Assembly: GCA_963674665.2 (NCBI GenBank)
Contig: CAXXPL010000015.1
Span: forward strand, 186,001-250,000
Source of the DNA: G963674665 sp963674665
Lineage (GTDB): Bacteria; Desulfobacterota; Desulfovibrionia; Desulfovibrionales; Desulfovibrionaceae
Reading direction: 5' to 3'
DNA length: 64,000 nt
The notes under the pieces were generated by a model. It ran no database searches. It saw only the letters and a list, made by a program, of their open reading frames with translations, and was not told the origin of the DNA. Both the position numbers and the translations under genes were made by a program. Positions 35,971-44,366 of this stretch are shown piece by piece. How positions within the stretch are numbered: position 1 is the first letter of the stretch; every line of letters begins with the position of its first letter.

Positions 35971-38900
35971 GGAACCCAAAGGCTTCATCTCCGCGGTGGT
36001 GCGCCAGTTCCTCGTGGGCAAGGAGTCCATAATATTTCTGCTGTTCGCCCTGTGTCTGGGCGTGGCGTCCATCATGCTCACCCCCCGCGAGGAGGAGCCC
36101 CAGATCATCGTGCCCATGGCCGACATCTACGTGCAGGCCCCGGGTGCCTCGGCCGAGGAGATCGAGAAACTGGTGGCCGCCCCCCTGGAGCGGATGCTCT
36201 GGCAGGTGGACGGCGTGGAGTATGTCTACTCCACCTCCAACCCGGACAGCGCCCTGGCCACGGTACGGTTCTATGTGGGCGAGGACCGGGAGGAATCCCT
36301 GATCAAACTGTATAACGCCATTTCCATGAACCAGGACCTGGCGCCCTCCATTGTCACGGGGTGGGTGGTCAAACCCGTGGAGATAGATGATGTCCCCATC
36401 GTTAACCTGACGCTCTACTCCTACAACCATGACGGTCACGAGCTGCGGCGCATTGCCGAGGAGCTGCAGCAGCGCCTGGCCGAGGTGCCGGACGTGTCGC
36501 GGGTCAACATCGTAGGGGGGCGCTCCCGTGAGATCCGCGTGGAACTCGACCCGGAGCGCCTGGCCGGATTGCACGTTTCGCCCATGGAGATCGTTGACGC
36601 GCTCAAGGGCGCGGATTCGTCTGTCACCGCGGGAGCGTTGGACGAGAAAAGCAACCGTATCTCGGTGACGGCCAACTCGTTTCTGCAGTCCAGAAAGGAC
36701 GTGGAAGATCTGGTGGTGGGGGTGTTCGACAACAACCCCGTGTACGTGCGCGACGTGGCAAAGGTCATGGACGTGCCGGAGGAACCTTCGAACTATTCCC
36801 GATTCGGAATCGGGGCGCTGGAGATGAGTGAAAAAGGGGAGTCGCCGCACTGCTCCACCTGCCCGGCGGTGACCATCGCCCTGGCCAAGAAAAAGGGCAC
36901 CAACGCGGTGGACGTGGCCGAGAACGTGCTGGCCCGCATGGAGCAGCTCAAGGGCACGGTGCTGCCCGACGGCGTCCAGGTGGAGGTCACGCGCAACTAT
37001 GGCCAGACCGCGCAGACCAAGGTCAACGACCTGCTCTCGTCCCTGTTCTTCGCCATTCTCACAGTGGTCATCCTGTTGGCCATGACCCTTGGTTGGCGCG
37101 AGGCGCTGGTGGTGGCCATGGCCGTGCCGGTGAGCTTCTCCCTGGCCCTGTTCGTGAACTATCTGTTCGGCTACACAATCAACAGGGTGACCCTGTTCGC
37201 CCTGATCCTCTCCCTGGGCCTGGTGGTGGACGACCCCATCACCAACGTGGACAACATTCAGCGCCATATCCGCATGGGTGTGCGCCGCCCCTTCGAGGCA
37301 ACGCTTTTCGCGGTGCGGGAGGTGTTGCCGCCGGTGATCATGTCCACCCTGGCCATCATCGTGTCCTTCACGCCCATGTTCTTCATCACGGGCATGATGG
37401 GTCCCTATATGGCGCCCATGGCGGCCAACGTGCCCCTCACCGTGACGTTCTCCACGGTCTGCGCCCTGACCATCGTACCCTGGCTGAGCTTCAAGCTCCT
37501 GAAAAAGTACGCGGGCACGGGCCCGGCAACGAACGGAGCGCCCCCCGAAACTTCGGGACCCAAGGATGTTACCCCGGCCTGGGTGGTCAACAGCTACAAG
37601 GCCGTGATAGCGCCGTTCCTCAACAGCAGGGCGTTGCGCTGGCTTCTTGGAGGCGCCATCGTGGTATTGCTTCTGGCCAGTTGCTCTTTGGCGCTGTTCC
37701 GGATGGTGCCGCTGAAGATGCTGCCCTTTGACAACAAAAACGAGTTCCAGATCGTGCTGGACATGCCCGATGGCACCAGCCTGGAGGCCACGGACCGCTG
37801 TGTGCGCGCCTTTGAAGACTATTTACGGGGCGTGCCCGAGGTGACCAATTTCGTGACCTTCACCGGGACCAACTCGCCCATGGATTTCAACGGCATGGTG
37901 CGGCACTACTACCTGCGCGAGAGTTCACATCAGGCGGACATCCGCGTAAACCTCGCGGACAAGACCATGCGCGCCAACCAGAGCCACTCCATCATCCTCA
38001 GGCTGCGCAATGATCTTGAAGCCATTGCCCAGTCTTACGACTGCCGCCTGAAGATCGTGGAAGTGCCCCCTGGCCCGCCGGTCATCAGCACCGTCACCGC
38101 GGAGATTTATGGCCGCCCCTACAAGACGTACGATCAGCTCATCGAAGGGGCCAAGCACGTGCAGGAGATGCTGCGCCAGGAGCCCGGCGTGGTGGATGTG
38201 GATGCCAGCTACGCCCTGCCCAGTCAAAAGATCAACTTCGTGCCGGACAAGGAGAAAGCCGCCCTGCACGGCGTGAGCACCTCGGAGATCACCGAGACTC
38301 TGAAGCTGGCGGTTGGCGGCAGCTCGCCCGCCAAGGTGCACATCTCCATGGAGCGGCAGCCCCTGAAGGTGAAGCTGGTACTGCCCCGCGAAAAGCGTTC
38401 CAGCATCGCCGCGTTGACACAGATCCCGGTGAAGAGCGCAAGCGGAGACATGGTGGCCCTTGGGGAACTCGGCAGGTTCAGCTACGAGCCCAATGACCAG
38501 CCAGTGTATCACAAGGATCTCAAGCAGATGGTGTATGTGTACGCCGAGATGGCGGGGCGCGCTCCTGGCGAGGCCGTGCTGGACATGATGTCCCGGCTCA
38601 AGGATGACCCGCTGCCTCCGGGCGTGTTCGTGGAGTGGGCCGGGGAGGGCGAGTGGAAGATCACCCTGCGGGTGTTTCGCGACCTGGGGCTGGCCTTTGG
38701 CGCCGCGCTGCTGGGCATCTACCTGCTGCTGATCATCCAGACGGATTCCTTCTTCCTGCCGCTGCTGATCATGATGGCCATTCCGCTGACCCTGCTGGGT
38801 ATCATGCCGGGCTTCTGGATATTGAACGAGTTCTTCACAACGCCGGTGGGAGGGTTTGACAACCCCATATTCTTCACGGCCACGAGCATGATCGGCATGA

Positions 38901-39208
38901 TCGCGCTCGGCGGCATCGTGATACGAAATTCCCTGGTGCTCATCGAGTTTGTGCAGGACTCCATGCGTGACGGCATGGGGCTCAAGGACGCCATCCTCAA
39001 GAGCGGCGCAATCCGGTTGCGCCCCATCGTGCTGACCGCGTTGACCACCGCCCTGGGCGCCTGGCCCATCACCCTGGACCCGATCTTCTCGGGACTGGCC
39101 TGGGCGTTGATCTTCGGCCTGTTCGCCTCCACCCTGTTCACCCTTGTGATCATTCCTGTTGCGTATTATGTCGTGATGCGGAAATCAGTTGCAGCGACCG
39201 AACAATAA
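35960..39208 (+). CDS. RND family efflux transporter (AcrB/MdtB-like)
   Basis: A 1082-residue, 12-span RND pump. The start PHEEPKGFISAVVRQFLVGKES is followed by the first span, then the porter domain (MADIYVQAPGASAEEIEKLV; DVSRVNIVGGRSREIRVELD). The proton-relay region is in TM4 (LILSLGLVVDDPITNVDNIQ), a variation of the usual VGLVVDDAIVVVEN that keeps the DD pair. The second half ends with GGIVIRNSLVLIEFVQ and a typical last span. It starts inside the adaptor gene, so both are co-translated. Likely exports drugs, metals or lipidic compounds; the sequence does not decide. Confidence 0.93.
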   Translation: MPHEEPKGFISAVVRQFLVGKESIIFLLFALCLGVASIMLTPREEEPQIIVPMADIYVQAPGASAEEIEKLVAAPLERMLWQVDGVEYVYSTSNPDSALATVRFYVGEDREESLIKLYNAISMNQDLAPSIVTGWVVKPVEIDDVPIVNLTLYSYNHDGHELRRIAEELQQRLAEVPDVSRVNIVGGRSREIRVELDPERLAGLHVSPMEIVDALKGADSSVTAGALDEKSNRISVTANSFLQSRKDVEDLVVGVFDNNPVYVRDVAKVMDVPEEPSNYSRFGIGALEMSEKGESPHCSTCPAVTIALAKKKGTNAVDVAENVLARMEQLKGTVLPDGVQVEVTRNYGQTAQTKVNDLLSSLFFAILTVVILLAMTLGWREALVVAMAVPVSFSLALFVNYLFGYTINRVTLFALILSLGLVVDDPITNVDNIQRHIRMGVRRPFEATLFAVREVLPPVIMSTLAIIVSFTPMFFITGMMGPYMAPMAANVPLTVTFSTVCALTIVPWLSFKLLKKYAGTGPATNGAPPETSGPKDVTPAWVVNSYKAVIAPFLNSRALRWLLGGAIVVLLLASCSLALFRMVPLKMLPFDNKNEFQIVLDMPDGTSLEATDRCVRAFEDYLRGVPEVTNFVTFTGTNSPMDFNGMVRHYYLRESSHQADIRVNLADKTMRANQSHSIILRLRNDLEAIAQSYDCRLKIVEVPPGPPVISTVTAEIYGRPYKTYDQLIEGAKHVQEMLRQEPGVVDVDASYALPSQKINFVPDKEKAALHGVSTSEITETLKLAVGGSSPAKVHISMERQPLKVKLVLPREKRSSIAALTQIPVKSASGDMVALGELGRFSYEPNDQPVYHKDLKQMVYVYAEMAGRAPGEAVLDMMSRLKDDPLPPGVFVEWAGEGEWKITLRVFRDLGLAFGAALLGIYLLLIIQTDSFFLPLLIMMAIPLTLLGIMPGFWILNEFFTTPVGGFDNPIFFTATSMIGMIALGGIVIRNSLVLIEFVQDSMRDGMGLKDAILKSGAIRLRPIVLTALTTALGAWPITLDPIFSGLAWALIFGLFASTLFTLVIIPVAYYVVMRKSVAATEQ

Positions 39209-39265
39209 CTCGTGTCGGGGGGTCTGAGACCCCCCGGTGCGGCCCGTTCCATACAAGGACAGCAC

Positions 39266-40687
39266 ATGATCAAGCCCGTGATTCTTTGCGGGGGCAAGGG
39301 CAGTCGCCTCTGGCCCCTTTCCCGGGAACTCTATCCCAAGCAATTCCTCTCCGTGGGTGGGGGGGACACCCTTTTCCAGGATACCGTAAGCCGCGCCCGG
39401 GCTCTGGAGACAATCGACGCCGCGGGCGAGGTCCTGCGCCCCCTGACCATCTGCAACACCGAGCATCGCTTCCTGGTCGCCGAGCAGTTGCAACTCCTGG
39501 GCATGCAAGGGGAGATCGTGCTCGAGCCTGTGGGGCGCAACACCGCCCCCGCCATTGCGGTGAGCGCCATCCTTTGCGAGGAGCAGGACCCCGTGCTGCT
39601 GGTCATGCCCGCGGACCACGTGCTCAAGCCCCTGGACGCCTTTTTGCGGTCCGTGGCCCAGGCGCTCCCCCTGGCTGAGCAGGGCATGCTGGTGACCTTC
39701 GGGGTCAGGCCAGACAGGCCCGAAACCGGGTTTGGATACATCAGGCGCGGCGCGCCACGGGATGACGGCTTTCTGGTGGACGCCTTTGTGGAGAAACCGG
39801 ACGAGGAGCGTGCCCGGCAATACCAGGAATCAGGCGAGTACTATTGGAACAGCGGCATGTTCATGTACAAGGCCTCCGCCCTGCTGGCAGAGCTGGAAAA
39901 ATTCGCGCCCGGGATAGTTGCCTCGTGCCGCAAGGCCGTGGCTTCCACTGTCACGGACCTGGACTTCGTGCGTCTGGACAAGGACGCCTTTGCCGCATGT
40001 CCGGCGGATTCCATCGACTACGCGGTGATGGAAAAGACGGACAGGTGCGTGGTGGTGCCCATGCAGGCGCAGTGGGGGGACCTGGGCTCCTGGTCCGCCC
40101 TTTACGACGCCGGGGAAAAGGACGCTGACGGCAACGTGAGCATCGGCGACGTGCTGGTCCAGGATGCCAAAGGCTGCTACCTGCATTCGGAAAAGAAGCT
40201 CCTGGCCGCCGTGGGCGTCGAGGATGTCATCGCCGTGGTCACGGAGGACTCCGTGCTGGTGGCGAGCAAGGACAAGGCCCAACAGGTCAAGGACGTCGTG
40301 GCCCGGCTCAAGAAGGAGGGGCGCGAGGAGGCCATGGTACACCGCAAGGTCTACCGCCCCTGGGGTTCCTACGAGAGCACGGACAAGGCCGAGCGCTTCC
40401 AGGTCAAGCGCATCACCGTGAAACCCGGACAAGTGCTTTCCCTGCAAAAACACCACCACAGGGCGGAGCACTGGATCGTGGTGCGTGGTACGGCGCAGAT
40501 CGTCAACGGCGACAAGGAATTCCTGCTCACAGAGGACCAGTCCACATACATCCCCACGGGTAATGTGCACCGGCTGGGCAACCCGGGCAAGATCCTGCTG
40601 GAGATTATCGAGGTGCAGACAGGCCCCTACCTGGGGGAGGACGACATCGTCCGCCTGGAGGACATCTACGACCGGGTGGAGAAATAA
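39266..40687 (+). CDS. manC: Mannose-1-phosphate guanylyltransferase / mannose-6-phosphate isomerase (bifunctional)
   Basis: A 473-residue type II enzyme. The pyrophosphorylase domain starts with ILCGGKGSRLWPLSRELYPKQF and contains VEKPDEERA and NSGMFMYKA; the C-terminal cupin PMI domain shows RPWGSYES and the metal site QKHHHRAEHWIVV with GTAQIVNG. It makes GDP-mannose, the precursor for gmd and fcl just downstream. AAGGA is seven bases before the ATG; an upstream in-frame ATG at 39212 is rejected. A composite palindromic repeat separates it from gmd, so it may be part of the same transcript or a separate one. Confidence 0.94.
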   Translation: MIKPVILCGGKGSRLWPLSRELYPKQFLSVGGGDTLFQDTVSRARALETIDAAGEVLRPLTICNTEHRFLVAEQLQLLGMQGEIVLEPVGRNTAPAIAVSAILCEEQDPVLLVMPADHVLKPLDAFLRSVAQALPLAEQGMLVTFGVRPDRPETGFGYIRRGAPRDDGFLVDAFVEKPDEERARQYQESGEYYWNSGMFMYKASALLAELEKFAPGIVASCRKAVASTVTDLDFVRLDKDAFAACPADSIDYAVMEKTDRCVVVPMQAQWGDLGSWSALYDAGEKDADGNVSIGDVLVQDAKGCYLHSEKKLLAAVGVEDVIAVVTEDSVLVASKDKAQQVKDVVARLKKEGREEAMVHRKVYRPWGSYESTDKAERFQVKRITVKPGQVLSLQKHHHRAEHWIVVRGTAQIVNGDKEFLLTEDQSTYIPTGNVHRLGNPGKILLEIIEVQTGPYLGEDDIVRLEDIYDRVEK

Positions 40688-40706
40688 TAAATATTAAAGT
40701 CGTTTT

Positions 40707-40830
40707 CTGGGGAAACCCTGTTTATAGAAAGGGATTCCCCCAGACCCCCTCCCCAAAATTCTAATAATTGAGGTTTTGGAAGGGGGAGCGCGAGGGGGAG
40801 AACCTTTTGCCAAAAAGGGTTCCCCCTCGC
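40707..40830 (+). repeat. Composite three-palindrome intergenic repeat (copy 2)
   Basis: Palindrome A (40707-40742, CTGGGGAAACCC... ...GGGATTCCCCAG), a CCCCCTCCCCAAAA / TTTTGGAAGGGGG pair, and palindrome B (40790-40830, GCGAGGGGGAGAACC... ...GGGTTCCCCCTCGC). Same order and near-identical B arm as copy 1. Lies between manC and gmd. Confidence 0.85.
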
Positions 40831-40875
40831 ATAACGTCTTTTCCAACAACAACTTCAGTATCCCAAGGATAGAAA

Positions 40876-41967
40876 ATGTCGGGAAAAAAGGCGCTCATCA
40901 CGGGCGTGACCGGGCAGGACGGCGCGTATCTGGCGCACCTGCTGCTGGACAAGGGCTACGAGGTCCATGGCATCAAGCGTCGGGCGTCGTTGTTCAACAC
41001 CAACCGCATCGACGACATCTACCAGGGGCCGCACGCGGCCAACCGCAAGTTTTTCCTGCACTACGGCGACCTGTCGGACGCCACCAACCTGATCCGCATC
41101 ATGCAGGAGGTGCAACCGGACGAGGTCTACAACCTGGCGGCCCAGAGCCATGTGGCCGTGTCCTTCGAGAGCCCGGAGTACACAGCCGACGTCACGGCCC
41201 TGGGCACCCTGCGCCTGCTGGAAGCCATCCGCATCCTGGGGCTGGAGAAGAAAACCCGGTTCTACCAGGCCTCCACTTCCGAGCTCTATGGACTGGTGCG
41301 GGAGACGCCGCAAACCGAGAGGACGCCTTTCTACCCCCGCTCGCCATATGCCGTGGCAAAGCTGTACTCCTACTGGATCTGCGTGAACTACCGCGAGGCC
41401 TACGGCATGTTCGCCTGCAACGGCATCCTGTTCAATCACGAGTCGCCGGTGCGCGGCGAGACCTTCGTGACCCGCAAGATCACCCGCGCCATGGCGCGCA
41501 TCAAGCTCGGACTGCAGGATTGCCTGTACCTGGGGAACCTGAGCGCGCTTCGCGACTGGGGGCATGCCAAGGACTACGTGCGCATGCAGTGGCTCATGCT
41601 GCAGCAGGACGAGCCCGAGGACTACGTCATCGCCACCGGCGAGCAGCATTCGGTGCGGGAGTTCGTGGAGTACGCCGCAGCGGAGCTGGGCATCCGGGTT
41701 GAATGGCGCGGCACGGGCGTGGAGGAAAAGGGGTACGATGTGGACACCGGCGCCTGCATCGTGGCGGTGGACCCCAGGTACTACCGCCCCACCGAGGTGG
41801 ACTCGCTCCTGGGCGACGCCACCAAGGCCAGGGAAAAGCTGGGCTGGACCCCCCGGATCCCCTTCAGGGAGCTGGTGGCCGAGATGGTGGCTTCGGACCT
41901 CACCGAAGCCCAGCGATTGGACCTTTGCCGCAGAAGCGGTTTCGACGTCATAGAGTCACAGGAGTAG
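40876..41967 (+). CDS. gmd: GDP-mannose 4,6-dehydratase
   Basis: Extended SDR of 363 residues. ALITGVTGQDGAYLAHLLLD is the NADP-binding start with the TGQDG typical of Gmd, then HGIKRRASLFNTNRID, the catalytic STSELYG and the YxxxK as SPYAVAKLYSYW, with FNHESPVRGETFVTRKI and NLSALRDWGHAKDYV. All are diagnostic of Gmd. It produces GDP-4-keto-6-deoxymannose for fcl, whose start is two bases beyond the gmd stop. AAGGA precedes the ATG. Confidence 0.97.
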   Translation: MSGKKALITGVTGQDGAYLAHLLLDKGYEVHGIKRRASLFNTNRIDDIYQGPHAANRKFFLHYGDLSDATNLIRIMQEVQPDEVYNLAAQSHVAVSFESPEYTADVTALGTLRLLEAIRILGLEKKTRFYQASTSELYGLVRETPQTERTPFYPRSPYAVAKLYSYWICVNYREAYGMFACNGILFNHESPVRGETFVTRKITRAMARIKLGLQDCLYLGNLSALRDWGHAKDYVRMQWLMLQQDEPEDYVIATGEQHSVREFVEYAAAELGIRVEWRGTGVEEKGYDVDTGACIVAVDPRYYRPTEVDSLLGDATKAREKLGWTPRIPFRELVAEMVASDLTEAQRLDLCRRSGFDVIESQE

Positions 41968-41969
41968 CC

Positions 41970-42920
41970 ATGCGCCCCGAAGATAGGATTTATGTTGCCG
42001 GTCACCGAGGTCTCGTAGGGGGGGCGATTGTCCGCGCATTGCGCGACCAGGGCTTCGAAAACCTGGTGCTGCGCACCAGCAGGGAGCTGGACCTGCGCGA
42101 GCAAAAGGCTGTGCGGGAGTTTTTTCATCAGGAGAAGCCCGCCTACGTGTTTCTGGCCGCGGCCAAGGTGGGCGGCATCCTGGCCAACGAGTCCTGGCCC
42201 GCGGACTTCATCCGCGACAACCTGCTGATACAGACCAATGTCATTGACGCGGCCTACAAGAGCGGCGGCGAGAAGCTTCTGTTTCTGGGGTCCTCCTGCA
42301 TCTACCCCAAGCATGCGCCCCAGCCCATGCCCGAGGACTGCCTGCTCACCTCGCCTCTGGAACCCACCAACGAATGGTACGCCATCGCCAAGATCGCGGG
42401 GCTGAAGATGTGCGCCGCCTACCGGCGGCAGTACGGGTTCAAGGCCATCAGCGTCATGCCCACCAACCTTTACGGTATCGGCGACAACTTCGATCTGGAG
42501 ACCTCCCACGTCATCCCCGCGTTGATGCGCAAGTTCCACGACGCCAAGGTCGGCAACGCCGACCACGTGGTGGTCTGGGGCTCGGGCACCCCCCGTAGGG
42601 AGTTCCTGCACGTGGACGATCTGGCCGACGCCTGCCTGTTCCTCATGCGCTCTTATAACGAGGAGGGCCTGGTCAACATCGGCACGGGCACCGACCTGAC
42701 CATCGCCGAACTGGCCGCGCTCATCGGCGAGGTGGTGGGGTTCGCTGGCGAGATCCGATACGACAGCACGAAAAAGGACGGCACCCCTCGCAAACTGCTG
42801 GACGTCTCGCGCCTGGAAAAGGCGGGGTGGAAAGCCACCATCCCTCTGCGCGATGGCCTGCGGTCGGTCTACGAATGGTACGTGCAGGCCTTGGAGAACG
42901 GAGAGATAAAAGGATCTTGA
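41970..42920 (+). CDS. fcl: GDP-L-fucose synthase
   Basis: A 316-residue extended SDR, the epimerase/reductase that turns GDP-4-keto-6-deoxymannose into GDP-L-fucose. RIYVAGHRGLVGGAIVRAL is the cofactor loop (GxxGxxG), AAKVGGILANESWPADFI, the LGSSCIYPK segment with catalytic Ser/Cys, and EWYAIAKIAGLKM with Tyr and Lys. GGAG lies seven bases before the ATG at 41970, which overlaps nothing but is two bases from the gmd stop. The fucose donor could serve capsule or LPS; no fucosyltransferase is in the window. Confidence 0.96.
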   Translation: MRPEDRIYVAGHRGLVGGAIVRALRDQGFENLVLRTSRELDLREQKAVREFFHQEKPAYVFLAAAKVGGILANESWPADFIRDNLLIQTNVIDAAYKSGGEKLLFLGSSCIYPKHAPQPMPEDCLLTSPLEPTNEWYAIAKIAGLKMCAAYRRQYGFKAISVMPTNLYGIGDNFDLETSHVIPALMRKFHDAKVGNADHVVVWGSGTPRREFLHVDDLADACLFLMRSYNEEGLVNIGTGTDLTIAELAALIGEVVGFAGEIRYDSTKKDGTPRKLLDVSRLEKAGWKATIPLRDGLRSVYEWYVQALENGEIKGS

Positions 42921-42930
42921 AAGGAGTTGT

Positions 42931-43061
42931 GCGAGGGGAAGACCTTTAACAAAAGATCCTCCCCCTCGCGCTCTCCCTTCCCAAATTCTATAAGTTCAAA
43001 TTATTTATAAGATTATGAGTGATATCCGGGGAGAAGCCCTTTGTTAAAAGGGGTCCCCCGG
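42931..43061 (+). repeat. Composite palindromic repeat (copy 3, inverted order)
   Basis: Palindrome B (42931-42969) comes first, then GCTCTCCCTTCCCAAATT and an AT-rich stretch, then palindrome A (43026-43061, CCGGGGAGAAGCCC... ...GGGGTCCCCCGG). It lies in the convergent fcl-cobT gap and is likely to end both transcripts. Confidence 0.8.
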
Positions 43062-43103
43062 AAAACTCCTATTCCCAGTCCTTCCCCTCCTTCCTTCCTT
43101 TTA

Positions 43104-44192
43104 CTAGCTGCTTACACCGGCTTCGGCGAATGTAGCCATTTCATTGAAGATGGCGGCGGCTGAGCGCAGGATCATCAGGGACATGGCCGCGCCGGTGCCT
43201 TCTCCCAGGCGCAGCCCCAGGTCCAGGATGGGATCCGCGTTCATGGCCCTGAGTGCTGCTTGGTGCCCTTGTTCCGCGGATTTGTGGGCAAAGAAGGCGT
43301 AGTCCGCCACATGGGGGCAGATTTTCCAGGCCGCGGCATAGGCAGAGGAGGCGATGAAGCCGTCCACCAGCAGGATGAGCTTGTGCCGGGCCGCTCCTAG
43401 GGAGAGACCGGCCAGGGCCGCGATCTCGTACCCGCCCAGGGCCGCGAGGATGGCCATGCCGTCACCCGAGGCGATGACCTCGGCGTGGCGCTCCAGCGCC
43501 TGGCCGATGACTTTGGCCTTGCGTTGTACACCTTCAGGAGGCAGGCCGGTACCGGGGCCGGCCGCCTGCTCCGGGGTCAGGCCGAACAGGGCGCAGTACA
43601 GGGCCGCGGCAGGGGTTGTGTTGCCGATACCCATTTCGCCGAGCCCAACGCTGCGTATGCCGTCCCTTGCGGCCTTGTCGGCAAGCTCCAGGCCCAGTTC
43701 CACGGCGGTGGCGCACTGCTCCCTGCTCATGGCGGGCTGCTCCAGAAAATTGTTGGTGCCAGGGGCGATCTTGCGCTGCAGCAGGGAGGGGGACTTGGGG
43801 TACTCGGGGCCGCAGCTGCCCGCATCCACTGCCAGGAGCTCGGCTCCGGCGGTGCGGCAGAGAGCGTTGACGCCCGCGCCCCAGGAGGTGAAGTTCATGA
43901 CCATTTGGCGTGTCACTTCCTGGGGGAAGAGGCTCACACCGGCGGCCACCACGCCGTGGTCACCGGCGATGGTGTGCACCCGGGCAGGGTCCACCCGAAG
44001 GATGCGGCGGTTCCTGGTGGGGTGGGGTTCGCCCCCTTCCTGGATGCAATAGATGCGCGCGGCCAGGTCCTCGAGTCTGCCGAGGCTGCCCTGGGGTTTG
44101 GTGAGAGAGTCGAGGTGGGCGCGAGCTTCGGCTTCGAGCTCATGACGCACGGGCTGGATGGCCGCCAGGGCGTCATGGATTGTTTGGGACAT
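43104..44192 (-). CDS. cobT: Nicotinate-nucleotide-dimethylbenzimidazole phosphoribosyltransferase
   Basis: A 362-residue enzyme that makes alpha-ribazole phosphate for the lower ligand of cobalamin. Motifs: HLDSLTKPQGSLGRLEDLA at the start, GDHGVVAAGVSLFPQEVT, the glycine-rich VGLGEMGIGNTTPAAAL, GTGLPPEGV and LVDGFIASSAY; the C-terminal catalytic Glu region is LGLRLGEGTGAAM. Full length. No cobalamin riboswitch signature is evident in the 174-base region upstream, and no other cobalamin gene is nearby, so it is a single gene here. Confidence 0.96.
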   Translation of the reverse strand: MSQTIHDALAAIQPVRHELEAEARAHLDSLTKPQGSLGRLEDLAARIYCIQEGGEPHPTRNRRILRVDPARVHTIAGDHGVVAAGVSLFPQEVTRQMVMNFTSWGAGVNALCRTAGAELLAVDAGSCGPEYPKSPSLLQRKIAPGTNNFLEQPAMSREQCATAVELGLELADKAARDGIRSVGLGEMGIGNTTPAAALYCALFGLTPEQAAGPGTGLPPEGVQRKAKVIGQALERHAEVIASGDGMAILAALGGYEIAALAGLSLGAARHKLILLVDGFIASSAYAAAWKICPHVADYAFFAHKSAEQGHQAALRAMNADPILDLGLRLGEGTGAAMSLMILRSAAAIFNEMATFAEAGVSS

Positions 44193-44366
44193 GATCTTCT
44201 CCAGTCTATACAGATGGTTGAATGAGGATTTGTCGAACGGGTCCAGGTCGTGTTCCGTATCACCGCAGCATGAGCGGGAGGTTTTGCATAATCTTTACAC
44301 GTCCGGCTTGTCCATGCCTGGACAGGGGAGCGGTGAGGCGGTAATGCTGCGACCTCGAGGACAATC

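Noticed and set aside
44193..44366. Cobalamin riboswitch upstream of cobT
   Set aside because: I looked for the conserved B12-box type sequence in this 174-base gap and saw none; a covariance search would settle it.
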